Source: a bacterium (lineage in GTDB: Bacteria > Planctomycetota > J058 > JACQDU01). Taken from it: 7,010 nt of DNA. The notes under the pieces are model-generated. The model did no database searches. It was not told the DNA's origin and worked only from the letters and a program-made list of their open reading frames with translations. The DNA is taken from the NCBI GenBank assembly GCA_016200955.1, contig JACQDU010000005.1, positions 1-7,010 of the forward strand, written 5' to 3'. A program made the position numbers and the translations under genes. Positions 1-5,917 of the stretch are shown here, one piece after another. Every line of letters begins with the position of its first letter. Position 1 is the stretch's first letter.

Positions 1-566
1 CCCTCGACCTTGAACCGGGCATAGCTCTTCTCACCCTCGACCCAGAGGTCGAGGAGCGCCTCCGCTCGCTGCTTCGGGTCGAGCGGCCCGAGGTGCTTGT
101 CCAGCGCTTCCCCCGTCAGCCGGAGCGCGAGCTTGTGGCACGCGTATCCGGCCCAGTAGAGGTAATCGTGGACCGCGACCTTCTTGCCTTTCTCCTCGCG
201 GACGACCTGGGGCACCTCGTCCAGGAGCTTCCGGAGCCGCGGGAAGGACTTCGTCGTCCCGCACTCGAAGAGCGCGCGCGCGGCGAACGACTTCGCCTCC
301 TCCTGCTCGTCGACCGTCGTGTAGCTCCTGTCCAGGAGACCGAGCCAGTCGTCCTCGGTCACCGCCGGCTGCTCGAGCGCTTCCAGGAAAGCCTTCCGCC
401 TGGCCTCGCGGTCCTGACCACCGATCTGCGCGAGCAGCTCGTCCCGGCTGCGCCGAGGCTTCTTCGGATCGTCCCCGGAGGCGCCCGGGGCGAGGACGAG
501 GGCGAGAAGCGCGGCGATCGTGGCCGCGAAGGCGAGCCTGTGTCGGGTCATGCTCACTTCTCTCAT
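1..566 (-). CDS. Exported hypothetical protein, 3'-truncated by window edge
   Basis: The minus-strand reading frame is open from ATG 566 to the window edge without a stop (188 codons visible). The N-terminus MREVSMTRHR is followed by a hydrophobic run (LAFAATIAALLALVLA) and an APGASG cleavage-like segment, so it is probably secreted or periplasmic. The mature part is charged and helical (e.g. RRSRDELLAQIGGQDREARR, then a region rich in Leu, Arg and Lys), with Trp/Tyr-containing helices further on; I recognise no family. An alternative ATG lies in frame at 551. I prefer 566 because an AGGGG Shine-Dalgarno stretch sits 7 nt before it and overlaps the TGA of the upstream gene (11 nt gap). This suggests co-transcription and coupled translation with the 578-1876 gene. 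The C-terminus is not visible, so the family may become clear only with flanking sequence. Confidence 0.8.
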   Translation of the reverse strand, partial: MREVSMTRHRLAFAATIAALLALVLAPGASGDDPKKPRRSRDELLAQIGGQDREARRKAFLEALEQPAVTEDDWLGLLDRSYTTVDEQEEAKSFAARALFECGTTKSFPRLRKLLDEVPQVVREEKGKKVAVHDYLYWAGYACHKLALRLTGEALDKHLGPLDPKQRAEALLDLWVEGEKSYARFKVE

Positions 567-577
567 CGTCGCACCCC

Positions 578-1876
578 TCAATGCCCGAAGTCGTAGGTCA
601 GCGTCGTTTCCCCGCCGAGCGGGTTCCCCGCCACATCGGTCGCCGCGAAGTCGAAGACGTTGGGTCCCGACAGGACCTCGATGTTCTCGAGCTTGATGCT
701 GACCCGCTGGCCGACGACTCCCACCTTCCCGGGAATGTCCGAGAACAGATACCGGGCGGGGTCCAAGGCGACGCCGTTCAGCTTCGCTTTCACGGACGGC
801 TTGAAGATGCCGCTCGCGTCGCGGGAATCCGGGTCCGCGTCGATCTCGCCCTCCTCGTCGCGGAGCTCCGCTGCGTAAGCGACATCGATCGACGTCGCGT
901 GGCTCGGGTCGAGGATGAACCCGGCGCTCGCGTTTACGAGGTAGGTGCCGGGGGCCTTGAACTTCACCGTGATCGTCCCGGCGAAGGGATCCTGTACGAC
1001 GACCACGGGCGGCTTGAACGCCTTGCCGTCGGCGCGGTTGACCGTCCAGGCGATCAGGGGCAAGAACGCCGGATGGCCCACCGTCGTTGTCGCCGAGAAG
1101 GTGACCGTGTCTCCGATCGCGAACGGTCTCGTGGCCGTGGGCGCGGGAGTCGAGCCGACCAGGAGTGGAGCCGCCGGCACCTCGACGACGGTCGCGATCA
1201 CGGGAGGCGGCGGGGGCAGCGAGCCCGAGAGCGTGCTCGTGATCGACGCCGCCTTCGGGAAGCTGGAGCCTTTGATCGCGTAGATCCAGAAGGTGACGGA
1301 GCCGGTTCCCGGGTCCGTGGTCGCGGAGAACGTCGTCGGGAACCCCGACGGCGGGAAGGGAGATGGAAGGTTGAGCATGGTGCTCGAGAAGGGCGGCGGC
1401 GGGGCGGGCATGAGCACGGGGAGCGGCGGCGGGAACGGCTCGGTCGGCGTGGTGTTGATGACGATGAGCTCCGAGCTGGTCGTCACCGTCACCGTCACGG
1501 GAGATGGCGGCTTCGGCACGACCGATACGGTGTAGAAGATGACGGACCCCTTGAAGAAGAGATCGGCCGTGATCAACGGGCCAGGCGCGGCGGTCGCGAT
1601 CGGCGCGACGGTGAACCACGTGTCCGCGTCGGCTACCGCGAGATAGGGGAGCGCAGGGAGCGGCGGAAGGCCGGAGGACGTCGTTCCCGATGACGTGAGG
1701 CCCGAAGCGGACATGGGCACGCCCGGTGGATCGACCGAGGGCGGAACGGCGACGAGCTTGACCTTCACGGCATAAGGCGATGCCTTGGGCGCGCTCCCCG
1801 GGCTCGCGAGCAGCACGGCCCACGCGGCGAGGATGGCGAACGCCGAGGCGACGAACACTCTCCGGCCCCTTCGCAT
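578..1876 (-). CDS. Secreted Pro/Ser/Thr-rich protein with Ig/PKD-like domains
   Basis: 432 aa. Residues 1-30 form a signal peptide (MRRGRR, then a hydrophobic core ending near ASPGSA). Residues about 45-250 are low-complexity and rich in Pro, Ser and Thr, with runs of proline at 147-163 and 221-225. Residues about 252-335 read like a PKD/Ig-type beta sandwich: GDTVTFSATT, then AWTVN, TITVKFKAPGTYLVNASAG. Residues 358-430 look like a bacterial Ig-like domain, with the FDFAATDVAGNPL motif. The protein is probably extracellular or cell-surface and structural or adhesive; no catalytic motif is seen. ATG 1876 is chosen because it places the signal peptide at the N-terminus and follows GAGGCAGGGGAAC. 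The gene is first in a minus-strand pair, with the next gene starting 11 nt after its stop. A long open frame on the opposite strand (581-1693) is Arg-rich and is a high-GC shadow. Confidence 0.85.
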   Translation of the reverse strand: MRRGRRVFVASAFAILAAWAVLLASPGSAPKASPYAVKVKLVAVPPSVDPPGVPMSASGLTSSGTTSSGLPPLPALPYLAVADADTWFTVAPIATAAPGPLITADLFFKGSVIFYTVSVVPKPPSPVTVTVTTSSELIVINTTPTEPFPPPLPVLMPAPPPPFSSTMLNLPSPFPPSGFPTTFSATTDPGTGSVTFWIYAIKGSSFPKAASITSTLSGSLPPPPPVIATVVEVPAAPLLVGSTPAPTATRPFAIGDTVTFSATTTVGHPAFLPLIAWTVNRADGKAFKPPVVVVQDPFAGTITVKFKAPGTYLVNASAGFILDPSHATSIDVAYAAELRDEEGEIDADPDSRDASGIFKPSVKAKLNGVALDPARYLFSDIPGKVGVVGQRVSIKLENIEVLSGPNVFDFAATDVAGNPLGGETTLTYDFGH

Positions 1877-1939
1877 GTTCCCCTGCCTCTCCGAAGCTCC
1901 TCGGCACCCGCACGCCGGAGAGCCCCGAATCCCGGATCC

Positions 1940-1968
1940 ACTGTAGTCGGCGTGGTTGGCCCGTTCCA
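1940..1968 (-). promoter_or_regulatory. Weak candidate promoter for the 1876-to-1 gene pair
   Basis: On the minus strand TGGAAC (1963-1968) is followed after 17 nt by TACAGT (1940-1945). The -10 matches TATAAT at four of six positions, the -35 matches TTGACA at only three. It lies about 65 nt upstream of ATG 1876. Spacing is ideal but the -35 is poor, so this is a guess from position and pattern only. Confidence 0.25.
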
Positions 1969-2047
1969 GGACACCGAAGCATCGTCAGCATTCCTACGAC
2001 TCCTGCCGACCCTTCCCGCGGAAGGCGCGGAGAGAACTTCTTCGAGG

Positions 2048-2358
2048 GCCGGCGCTCGTCGAACGTGCCGCCACCCGGACCGAGCTCCTCTCGATGACCG
2101 GAGAGTCCGCCCGCGCCCTCTCGCCGGCATGCTCGACGACCGTCGAACGGCCTTCGTCGCGACTTCCGGGAACATTCGACGCCCGTCGAACGCACGTCCC
2201 CGAGGCGCCCGGCCCCTTGGACGCCCGTCGAACGCACCTCCGGCCGGCATCCGGCCCGTTCGACGCCCGTCGAACGCACCTCCGGCCGGCATCCGGCCCG
2301 TTCGACGCGCGTCGAATGAACCTCCGGGCCGCCGCCGGCCCGTTCGACGGCCGGCGAG
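2048..2358. repeat. 42-bp tandem array of dyad-symmetric units
   Basis: Eight units can be traced, starting at 2048, 2090, 2132, 2175, 2217, 2259, 2301 and 2343. All spacings are 42 bp except one of 43 (2132 to 2175). The heart of each good unit is the inverted repeat TTCGAC-N4-GTCGAA: TTCGACGCCCGTCGAA at 2175 and 2259, a single mismatch at 2217, and a perfect 16-bp palindrome TTCGACGCGCGTCGAA at 2301. Units 2217 and 2259 are identical over 41 of 42 bases; units decay toward both ends. A second small dyad (GCCGG-CAT-CCGGC) lies in the 2217 and 2259 units and is replaced in unit 2301 by GGGCC/GGCCC, so pairing is kept though bases change. Because 42 is divisible by three and the unit lacks stops, several frames stay open on both strands; I see no convincing gene. 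It may be an operator array, an RNA hairpin array, or simply a replication-slippage repeat. Confidence 0.8.
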
Positions 2359-2368
2359 CCCCTTTTTT
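2326..2368 (+). terminator. Terminator-like hairpin followed by T6
   Basis: Arms GCCGGCC (2334-2340) and GGCCGGC (2349-2355) pair perfectly around an 8-nt loop. An outer GGGC (2326-2329) pairs with GCCC (2358-2361) across a small internal loop. One base later comes a run of six T (2363-2368). The geometry is that of a Rho-independent terminator reading on the plus strand. It ends just before the promoter at 2393 and is built from the last two 42-bp units, so it would stop transcription entering from the array. It could also be a chance product of the GC-rich repeat. Confidence 0.5.
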
Positions 2369-2392
2369 CAAGGAGTTACGCGCGCCGGGCCG

Positions 2393-2421
2393 TTGACGGA
2401 CGCCGTTCCCGCTCCTAGACT
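2393..2421 (+). promoter_or_regulatory. Sigma70-type promoter for the plus-strand gene cluster
   Basis: TTGACG (2393-2398) and TAGACT (2416-2421) are separated by exactly 17 nt. The -35 matches five of six consensus bases and the -10 four of six, including the key first, second and last bases. Transcription would start near 2428, leaving a leader of about 27 nt with GGGAGG at 2438-2443 ahead of ATG 2455. It is the best promoter-like sequence in the window and sits directly in front of the first of four co-oriented genes. Confidence 0.65.
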
Positions 2422-2454
2422 CGCCGCCCGGAAACGAGGGAGGCGCCTCTCCAC

Positions 2455-3114
2455 ATGAAGCAGATCGAATCGACCGCGAGCGCGCAGGCCCACCGCCGCG
2501 CCGCCCGCTTCCACGTCCGTGCCTGCAAGCGCTACCCGGACACGAAGCCCCTCGCCGAGGCGACGACCCCTCTCATGAAGAAGGTCAAAGAGACGGACCG
2601 GGAGTGGGACGACGCAGAGGAAGACGAGATGGACAGCCTGGCGGACGTCCTCCTCGCCGACAACGAGACCGACGACCTCCTCCGGGACCTCCACGGCGCC
2701 GCCGAGAAGGCGGACCGGGCGGACCCCAAGCTCGCGATCACGAAGGCCCTCTTCCCCGACGGGCTCGGAGAGGAGGTCGCGCCTCGTGGAGCCAAGGAAG
2801 CGAAGCCGCTCGCGCGGGTGAAGGGCCGCCTGGCGGAGAAGAAGTGGGAGCACTCCCTGGTCGCCAAGGAGTTCCTGCCCAAGCTCGACGCCGCGTCCAA
2901 GACGCTCGACGACGCGGCCAAGGCGCACGAGAGCGCGAAGAAGGCGACGGACGTCGCCCATGCGAAGGCCGATGCGGCGAAGACCGCCTTGCGCGAGCAG
3001 CTCACGAGCGATCACGGAAAGCTCATCGACCTCTACAAGGCCAACCCCAAGCGGGCCGAGCGGTTCTTCTATCACCCCGAGACGAAGGCCAAGAAGCCTC
3101 CCGGGACGGCCTAG
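2455..3114 (+). CDS. Helical, coiled-coil-rich hypothetical protein
   Basis: 219 aa, no signal peptide or membrane segment, so probably cytoplasmic. It is Ala-, Lys-, Asp- and Glu-rich and predicted almost entirely helical. Residues about 42-90 are acidic (DDAEEDEMD near 52-60), and residues about 127-190 form a likely coiled coil of Ala/Lys/Asp heptads. A distinctive C-terminal segment, LIDLYKANPKRAERFFY (190-206), is less repetitive and may be the conserved part of the family. I do not recognise the family. ATG 2455 follows GAGGGAGG with an 11-nt spacing, which is a little long. The promoter at 2393 lies just upstream, and the 54-nt gap to the next gene has no terminator, so it is probably the first gene of the cluster. 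The long Arg-rich frames overlapping it are shadows. Confidence 0.8.
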   Translation: MKQIESTASAQAHRRAARFHVRACKRYPDTKPLAEATTPLMKKVKETDREWDDAEEDEMDSLADVLLADNETDDLLRDLHGAAEKADRADPKLAITKALFPDGLGEEVAPRGAKEAKPLARVKGRLAEKKWEHSLVAKEFLPKLDAASKTLDDAAKAHESAKKATDVAHAKADAAKTALREQLTSDHGKLIDLYKANPKRAERFFYHPETKAKKPPGTA

Positions 3115-3168
3115 GACGCCGGAGAGCTCGCGCGCGATCCGAGAGGACTCTTGGCAAGAGGAGGCTTC

Positions 3169-3663
3169 GTGGGAGACGACCCGAACCAGATCGACATCCA
3201 GAGGAAGCCCGGCTCGAGCGCCAAGTGGATCATCGCCGGATGCTGCGCGTGCGTCTTCGTGGCGGCCGCCATCTTCGCGGGCGTCGTGCTCCTGGGCGGA
3301 GGGATCGCTCTGACCGCCTACAAGCAGACGGAGCCGGCGGCGCAGGCCGCGCGCGAGTTCCTCAAGCACACGACCGAGGGCGACGCCGCGGGTGCTTACG
3401 AGCTGTGCTCCGCCGAATTCAAGAAGATGTACACGAAGGACGACCTCGAGCAGGAGATCGCGAAGCACGCCGCGATCTACAAGGTGAGCGACGTGAGCTT
3501 CCTCCAGCGCAGGATGGCTGGGGGACGCGTGCGGCTCGTCGGCATGGCGGTCACGGAAGCCGGCAAGCTCAACTGCAAGTTCATCGTCGTCCAGGAGGGC
3601 GACGTCTGGAGGGTCCTCGACGTCCGGCTCCAGTCCGACCCCTTCCCGGCGGAAGGCGACTGA
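3169..3663 (+). CDS. Single-pass membrane protein with NTF2/cystatin-like domain (DUF4878/DUF4864-type)
   Basis: 164 aa from GTG 3169. A short polar N-terminus with DDPNQIDIQRK precedes one strong membrane span at about residues 20-49 (WIIAGCCACVFVAAAIFAG onward). Residues about 56-154 look like the alpha+beta fold of DUF4878/DUF4864-type proteins: a helix AAQAAREFLKHTTEGDAAGAYELC, a second helix, then beta strands ending in WRVLDVRL. This suggests a domain outside the membrane; the ligand is unknown. GTG 3169 is preferred because AGGAGG (3159-3164) sits 4 nt before it. TTG 3151 is in frame with its own GAGAGGA and would add six residues, so the start is uncertain. The next gene begins 3 nt after the stop, so the two are surely co-translated. 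The domain family is inferred from pattern, not from a search. Confidence 0.8.
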   Translation: MGDDPNQIDIQRKPGSSAKWIIAGCCACVFVAAAIFAGVVLLGGGIALTAYKQTEPAAQAAREFLKHTTEGDAAGAYELCSAEFKKMYTKDDLEQEIAKHAAIYKVSDVSFLQRRMAGGRVRLVGMAVTEAGKLNCKFIVVQEGDVWRVLDVRLQSDPFPAEGD

Positions 3664-3666
3664 CGC

Positions 3667-4272
3667 GTGGCGATCCACACCGACCGTCCCGGCGGAGGAG
3701 ACGACAAGGTCGCGATCCACCGCGCGACCTCGGCGGACGAGGCGCGGCGCGCGCGCGCGGCGCTCGAGGAGGCGGGCGTCGCCTGTGACCTGCCCGACCA
3801 GGCGATCGACGCGATCTTCTCCGTGGACCCGAAGGCCGAGCTCCCGGTCAAGGTCGCGCTCAAGGACGCATCGAAGGCGATCAAGGCGATCTCGGCCGCG
3901 CTCCCGCGCAAGGAAGAACCGACGCCGATCGCCGACGCCGCGGACCCTCGCGCGGCGGCGAGCGAGACGCTCGCGCCCGTCGATCCTCCCTCGGAGGGGA
4001 GCTGGGGCGACCTCATGCCGGCGACGGCCGTCGCGAGGCAAGCGAGGAAGGCTCTCCTCATCTCGATGATGAGCGTCCTCCTCCCTCCCGCGGGCTTCGT
4101 GGGAGCGATCATGGGCTTCCTCGCGCTCCGAGAGATCCGGGACCGCCCCAAGGAGGAGATCCCGGGAGCGGGGCGAGCGAAGGTGGCGATCGCGCTCGGC
4201 CTCCTCGTCGGGATCATGGGCTCCGCCGGGTTCTTCGTGTTCGTCGGGCGCCTCGGGAAGACCTGGAGCTGA
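3667..4272 (+). CDS. DUF2007-like / DUF4190-like two-span membrane protein
   Basis: 201 aa, starting at GTG 3667, 3 nt after the preceding stop, with GGAAGG at 3651-3656. Residues about 14-80 (VAIHRATSADEARRARAALE, then EAGVACDLPD and a V..LKDASKAIKAI tail) fit the small DUF2007 'signal-transducing' domain, which typically senses or binds something in the cytosol. Its exact role is not established. An acidic/proline linker (81-115) leads to a DUF4190-like membrane module with spans at about 129-154 and 172-195. These are joined by a charged loop ending in GAGRAKVAIALGLLVGIMG, the glycine-rich second-span pattern typical of that family. The combination suggests a membrane protein with a soluble N-terminal sensor. 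A 55-nt pyrimidine-rich gap separates it from selD, on the same strand. Confidence 0.82.
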   Translation: MAIHTDRPGGGDDKVAIHRATSADEARRARAALEEAGVACDLPDQAIDAIFSVDPKAELPVKVALKDASKAIKAISAALPRKEEPTPIADAADPRAAASETLAPVDPPSEGSWGDLMPATAVARQARKALLISMMSVLLPPAGFVGAIMGFLALREIRDRPKEEIPGAGRAKVAIALGLLVGIMGSAGFFVFVGRLGKTWS

Positions 4273-4327
4273 GGGGCTCCTTCCGTCTCCCCTTGTTTCC
4301 CCTGCTGCTCGTGCGAAGCTCTTCCCC

Positions 4328-5413
4328 ATGGGCTGGCTCAGAAAAGGAAAGAGGCTGACCGAGACCGTCGCCTGCGGCGGTTGAGCGTCGAAGCTCTCGC
4401 CCCAGGTCCTGGGGCAAGTGCTCAAGGAGCTCCCCGAGATCGCCCGGTCGGCCGATCTCTGGGTCGGCGTCGAGCACGCCGCGGACGCCGCCGTCTTCCG
4501 TATCCCGGGAGACGAGAAGCTCGCCGAGGACGACCAGCGCGCTCTCGTGCAGACCGTCGACTTCTTCACGCCGATCGTCGACGACCCGAGGAGCTACGGG
4601 AGGATCGCCGCGGCGAACTCGCTCTCGGACGTCTACGCCATGGGAGGACGGCCTCTCACCGCGCTCGCGCTGGTGTGCTTCCCCGAAGGCACGCTCCCGA
4701 TCGAGGACCTCGTCCTGATCCTCAGGGGCGGCGACGAGAAGGTGCGAGAGGCCGGCGCTCTCATCGTCGGCGGTCACTCGGTCAAGGATCCGGAGCTCAA
4801 GTACGGGCTCTCCGTGACGGGGATCGTCGCGAGGAGAGACCTCCGGACGAAGGAGGCGGCGAAGCCCGGCGACGTGCTCATCCTCACGAAGCCCCTCGGG
4901 ACCGGCCTCATCGCGAACGCGCTCAAGGCGGGGAAGGTGACCGAGGACGACGCCGGCGTCCAGCAAGCGATCCGCTCCATGGAGACGCTCAACGCCGCCG
5001 CGTCCCTGGTCCTCACGAAGCACGGAGTGAAGGCCTCGACGGACGTGACGGGCTTCGGCCTGATCGGCCACGCGCTCACGTTCGCGCAGGGGAGCAACGT
5101 GGGCTTCACGATCCGGCTCGGAGCGCTCCCGGTGCTCGACCTCGCGCTCGACCTCGCGAAGCACAAGCTCTCTGGCGGCTCGCTCGACAACCAGACGAAC
5201 GCGGCGGCTCACGTGGACTCGAAGCCTCCCCTCGACGAGAGGCGCGTGAGGATCGCGTTCGACGCGCAGACCTCGGGCGGCCTCCTCGCGGCGGTCCCGA
5301 AGGACAAGGTCGACGCGGTCCTCCGCGACCTCGAGGCGCGGGAGACGCCCGCGCACGCCGTGATCGGCGATGTCACGAAGGAGAACCCGGGCCGGATCAA
5401 GCTCGTCGAATGA
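4328..5413 (+). CDS. selD: Selenide, water dikinase SelD, selenocysteine-containing (in-frame TGA at 4382-4384)
   Basis: SelD makes selenophosphate from selenide and ATP, the selenium donor for Sec-tRNA and for 2-selenouridine in tRNA. Read through TGA 4382-4384, the protein is 361 aa (E. coli SelD is 347). The N-terminus reads RLTETVACGGUASKLSP, so U19 sits where E. coli has catalytic Cys17, Ser21 replaces Cys19, and Lys22 matches essential Lys20. Further family motifs are all intact: DAAVF (53-57), TVDFF (76-80), GRIAAANSLSDVYAMGG (91-107), GGHS (148-151), LTKPLGTG (186-193), TDVTGFG (238-244), DAQTSGG (312-318). These cover the AIRS and AIRS_C domains. ATG 4328 is the only suitable start upstream of the RLT motif. 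Its Shine-Dalgarno is poor (GAAG at 4315-4318), so initiation may be weak or coupled. A conventional caller would begin at GTG 4418 and lose the active site. The host must also encode selA, selB and selC, which are outside this window. Confidence 0.95.
4382..4415 (+). promoter_or_regulatory. Sec codon and bacterial SECIS-type hairpin inside selD
   Basis: TGA at 4382-4384 is followed by 14 nt, then a perfect hairpin: GCCCCAG (4399-4405), loop GTC (4406-4408), CTGGGGC (4409-4415). The TGA-to-loop distance is 21 nt, inside the 16-37 nt range used for bacterial SECIS elements, and the first loop base is G as required. The apical AGGUC matches the SelB-contacting AGGUC of E. coli fdhF. The same bases encode SPQVLGQ, so the hairpin is embedded in the coding sequence. 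Its role in Sec insertion is inferred from structure and from the SelD alignment. Confidence 0.85.
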
Positions 5414-5455
5414 ACCTAGCGGCAATGCCAGAGGGATAAGGCAAGGCGAACCATG

Positions 5456-5512
5456 GAACACGGAATAACAACAGAAAACAGGGAACAGGAAACGGAGAAT
5501 CAGGGCGACGAC
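5456..5512 (+). repeat. Left arm of inverted repeat
   Basis: This arm begins with the 18-bp GAACACGGAATAACAACA block and ends with GGGCGACGAC (5503-5512). It pairs with 5751-5808 in reverse orientation, with about ten mismatches and one gap. The inner end overlaps the last codons (Ser-Ser-Pro-stop) of the minus-strand relic gene. Confidence 0.75.
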
Positions 5513-5765
5513 TCCGCCCTGGCGCGAGCCGTTCTCGCTGAAGCCTTCAAGATCGCTGCCAACTCCGTACCCTCTGCGTGTGGGCGAAGTCGGCCCGGCT
5601 CTCGGCCGCACGTGCCTCCTCGTAGTTCGCCCCTCCCGAGGTTCCGGCGCGCGTCAGCTGCCGAGCCACGTGCTTCCCGGCGCCGTTGGCCGGGAGCTCG
5701 CCCACGATGAGAAGCACCTGCGCCGAAAACTCGAGAAGCCGGTCCGCAATGTCGTCGCCCTTCAT
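5500..5765 (-). pseudogene. Four-helix-bundle (23S rRNA IVP family) pseudogene with internal deletion and frameshift
   Basis: From ATG 5765 the minus strand encodes MKGDDIADRLLEF, then a helix and the family signature GTSGGANYEEARAAESRADF AH, matching the N-terminal half of the TIGR02436/PF05635 four-helix-bundle family. These proteins are usually about 115-125 aa and the group also includes the DGR accessory protein Avd. After the His codon the frame gives TQRVRSWQRS and stops at 5547. In another frame the sequence resumes as AEGTELAAILKASARTARA and stops at 5500-5502. That second piece resembles the family's final helix. The middle (roughly 30-40 codons, helix 3) is missing, and the deletion shifted the frame. 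An ATG at 5786 is in frame but lies inside the repeat arm. The gene is therefore almost certainly nonfunctional; its function in intact relatives is not settled. Confidence 0.75.
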
Positions 5766-5808
5766 TCGCTGTTTCCTGTTCCTCATTCCGTGTTGTTATT
5801 CCGTGTTC
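5751..5808 (-). repeat. Right arm of inverted repeat
   Basis: On the minus strand this arm reads GAACACGGAATAACAACA, then an AC-GGAAT repeat, GGAACAGGAAAC and GGGCGACGAC. It overlaps the start codon and first codons (MKGDD) of the relic gene. The arms thus include both ends of the coding sequence, so the gene's first and last codons are mutually complementary. Confidence 0.75.
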
Positions 5809-5853
5809 GCCTCCGAATCCTCCCAAACACTCCGGCACTCCGTCGCGATCGGC

Positions 5854-5906
5854 TAGCAAGCTGGCCAGCAGCTACTTGCGGCCTAACCCTCTGCATTGGG
5901 CTTAGG
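5854..5906. other. Two hairpin-forming dyads between the convergent genes
   Basis: The 5809-5917 gap holds no gene. A 10-bp palindrome GCTGGCCAGC (5860-5869) is flanked by TAGC (5854-5857) and GCTA (5871-5874). Next, CCTAACCC (5882-5889) pairs with GGGcTTAGG (5898-5906), 8 bp with one bulged C and an 8-nt loop. The second hairpin lies 12 nt beyond the stop of the SUMF1-like gene and could mark its transcript end, but there is no T tract on either strand. Confidence 0.4.
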
Positions 5907-5917
5907 TCAACACGCTC

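Larger units (their letters stand above)
5456..5808. mobile_element. 353-bp inverted-repeat-bounded element with a decayed 23S-IVP-type gene
   Basis: The ends are terminal inverted repeats of about 57 bp. The outer 18 bp, GAACACGGAATAACAACA, are identical (5456-5473 plus strand; 5791-5808 minus strand). Inner blocks GGAACAGGAAAC and GGGCGACGAC also match, giving about 80% identity over the whole arm. The body holds a broken four-helix-bundle gene on the minus strand. The AT-richer, A/G-only arms differ clearly in composition from neighbouring genes. Terminal complementarity around such a gene is the arrangement of 23S rRNA intervening sequences, but here the element is between ordinary protein genes. 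No target-site duplication and no transposase are visible, so mobility is inferred. Confidence 0.55.

Noticed and set aside
581..1693. 370-aa open frame on the plus strand
   Set aside because: Arg- and Gly-rich shadow of the secreted-protein gene, which has a signal peptide and Ig-like motifs.
1956..2396. Proteins made of 14-residue repeats over the 42-bp array (several frames on both strands)
   Set aside because: The 42-bp unit simply lacks stops in many frames; no frame has a convincing start, and the pattern is better explained by dyad-symmetric DNA or RNA.
2368..4569. 733-aa open frame on the minus strand
   Set aside because: Arg/Leu/Glu-rich composition typical of an antisense shadow; it covers four better-supported plus-strand genes.
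4418..5413. selD beginning at GTG 4418
   Set aside because: It removes the Sec/Lys active-site segment although that segment is present and in frame just upstream; the apparent stop is the Sec codon.
4214..5611. 465-aa open frame on the minus strand
   Set aside because: Antisense shadow of selD, whose motifs are clear on the plus strand.
5882..5913. Possible integron attC site (GCCTAAC followed by hairpin)
   Set aside because: GCCTAAC fits one core half-site, but no matching GTTRRRY partner with the expected paired arms is seen, and there is no integrase or cassette array.
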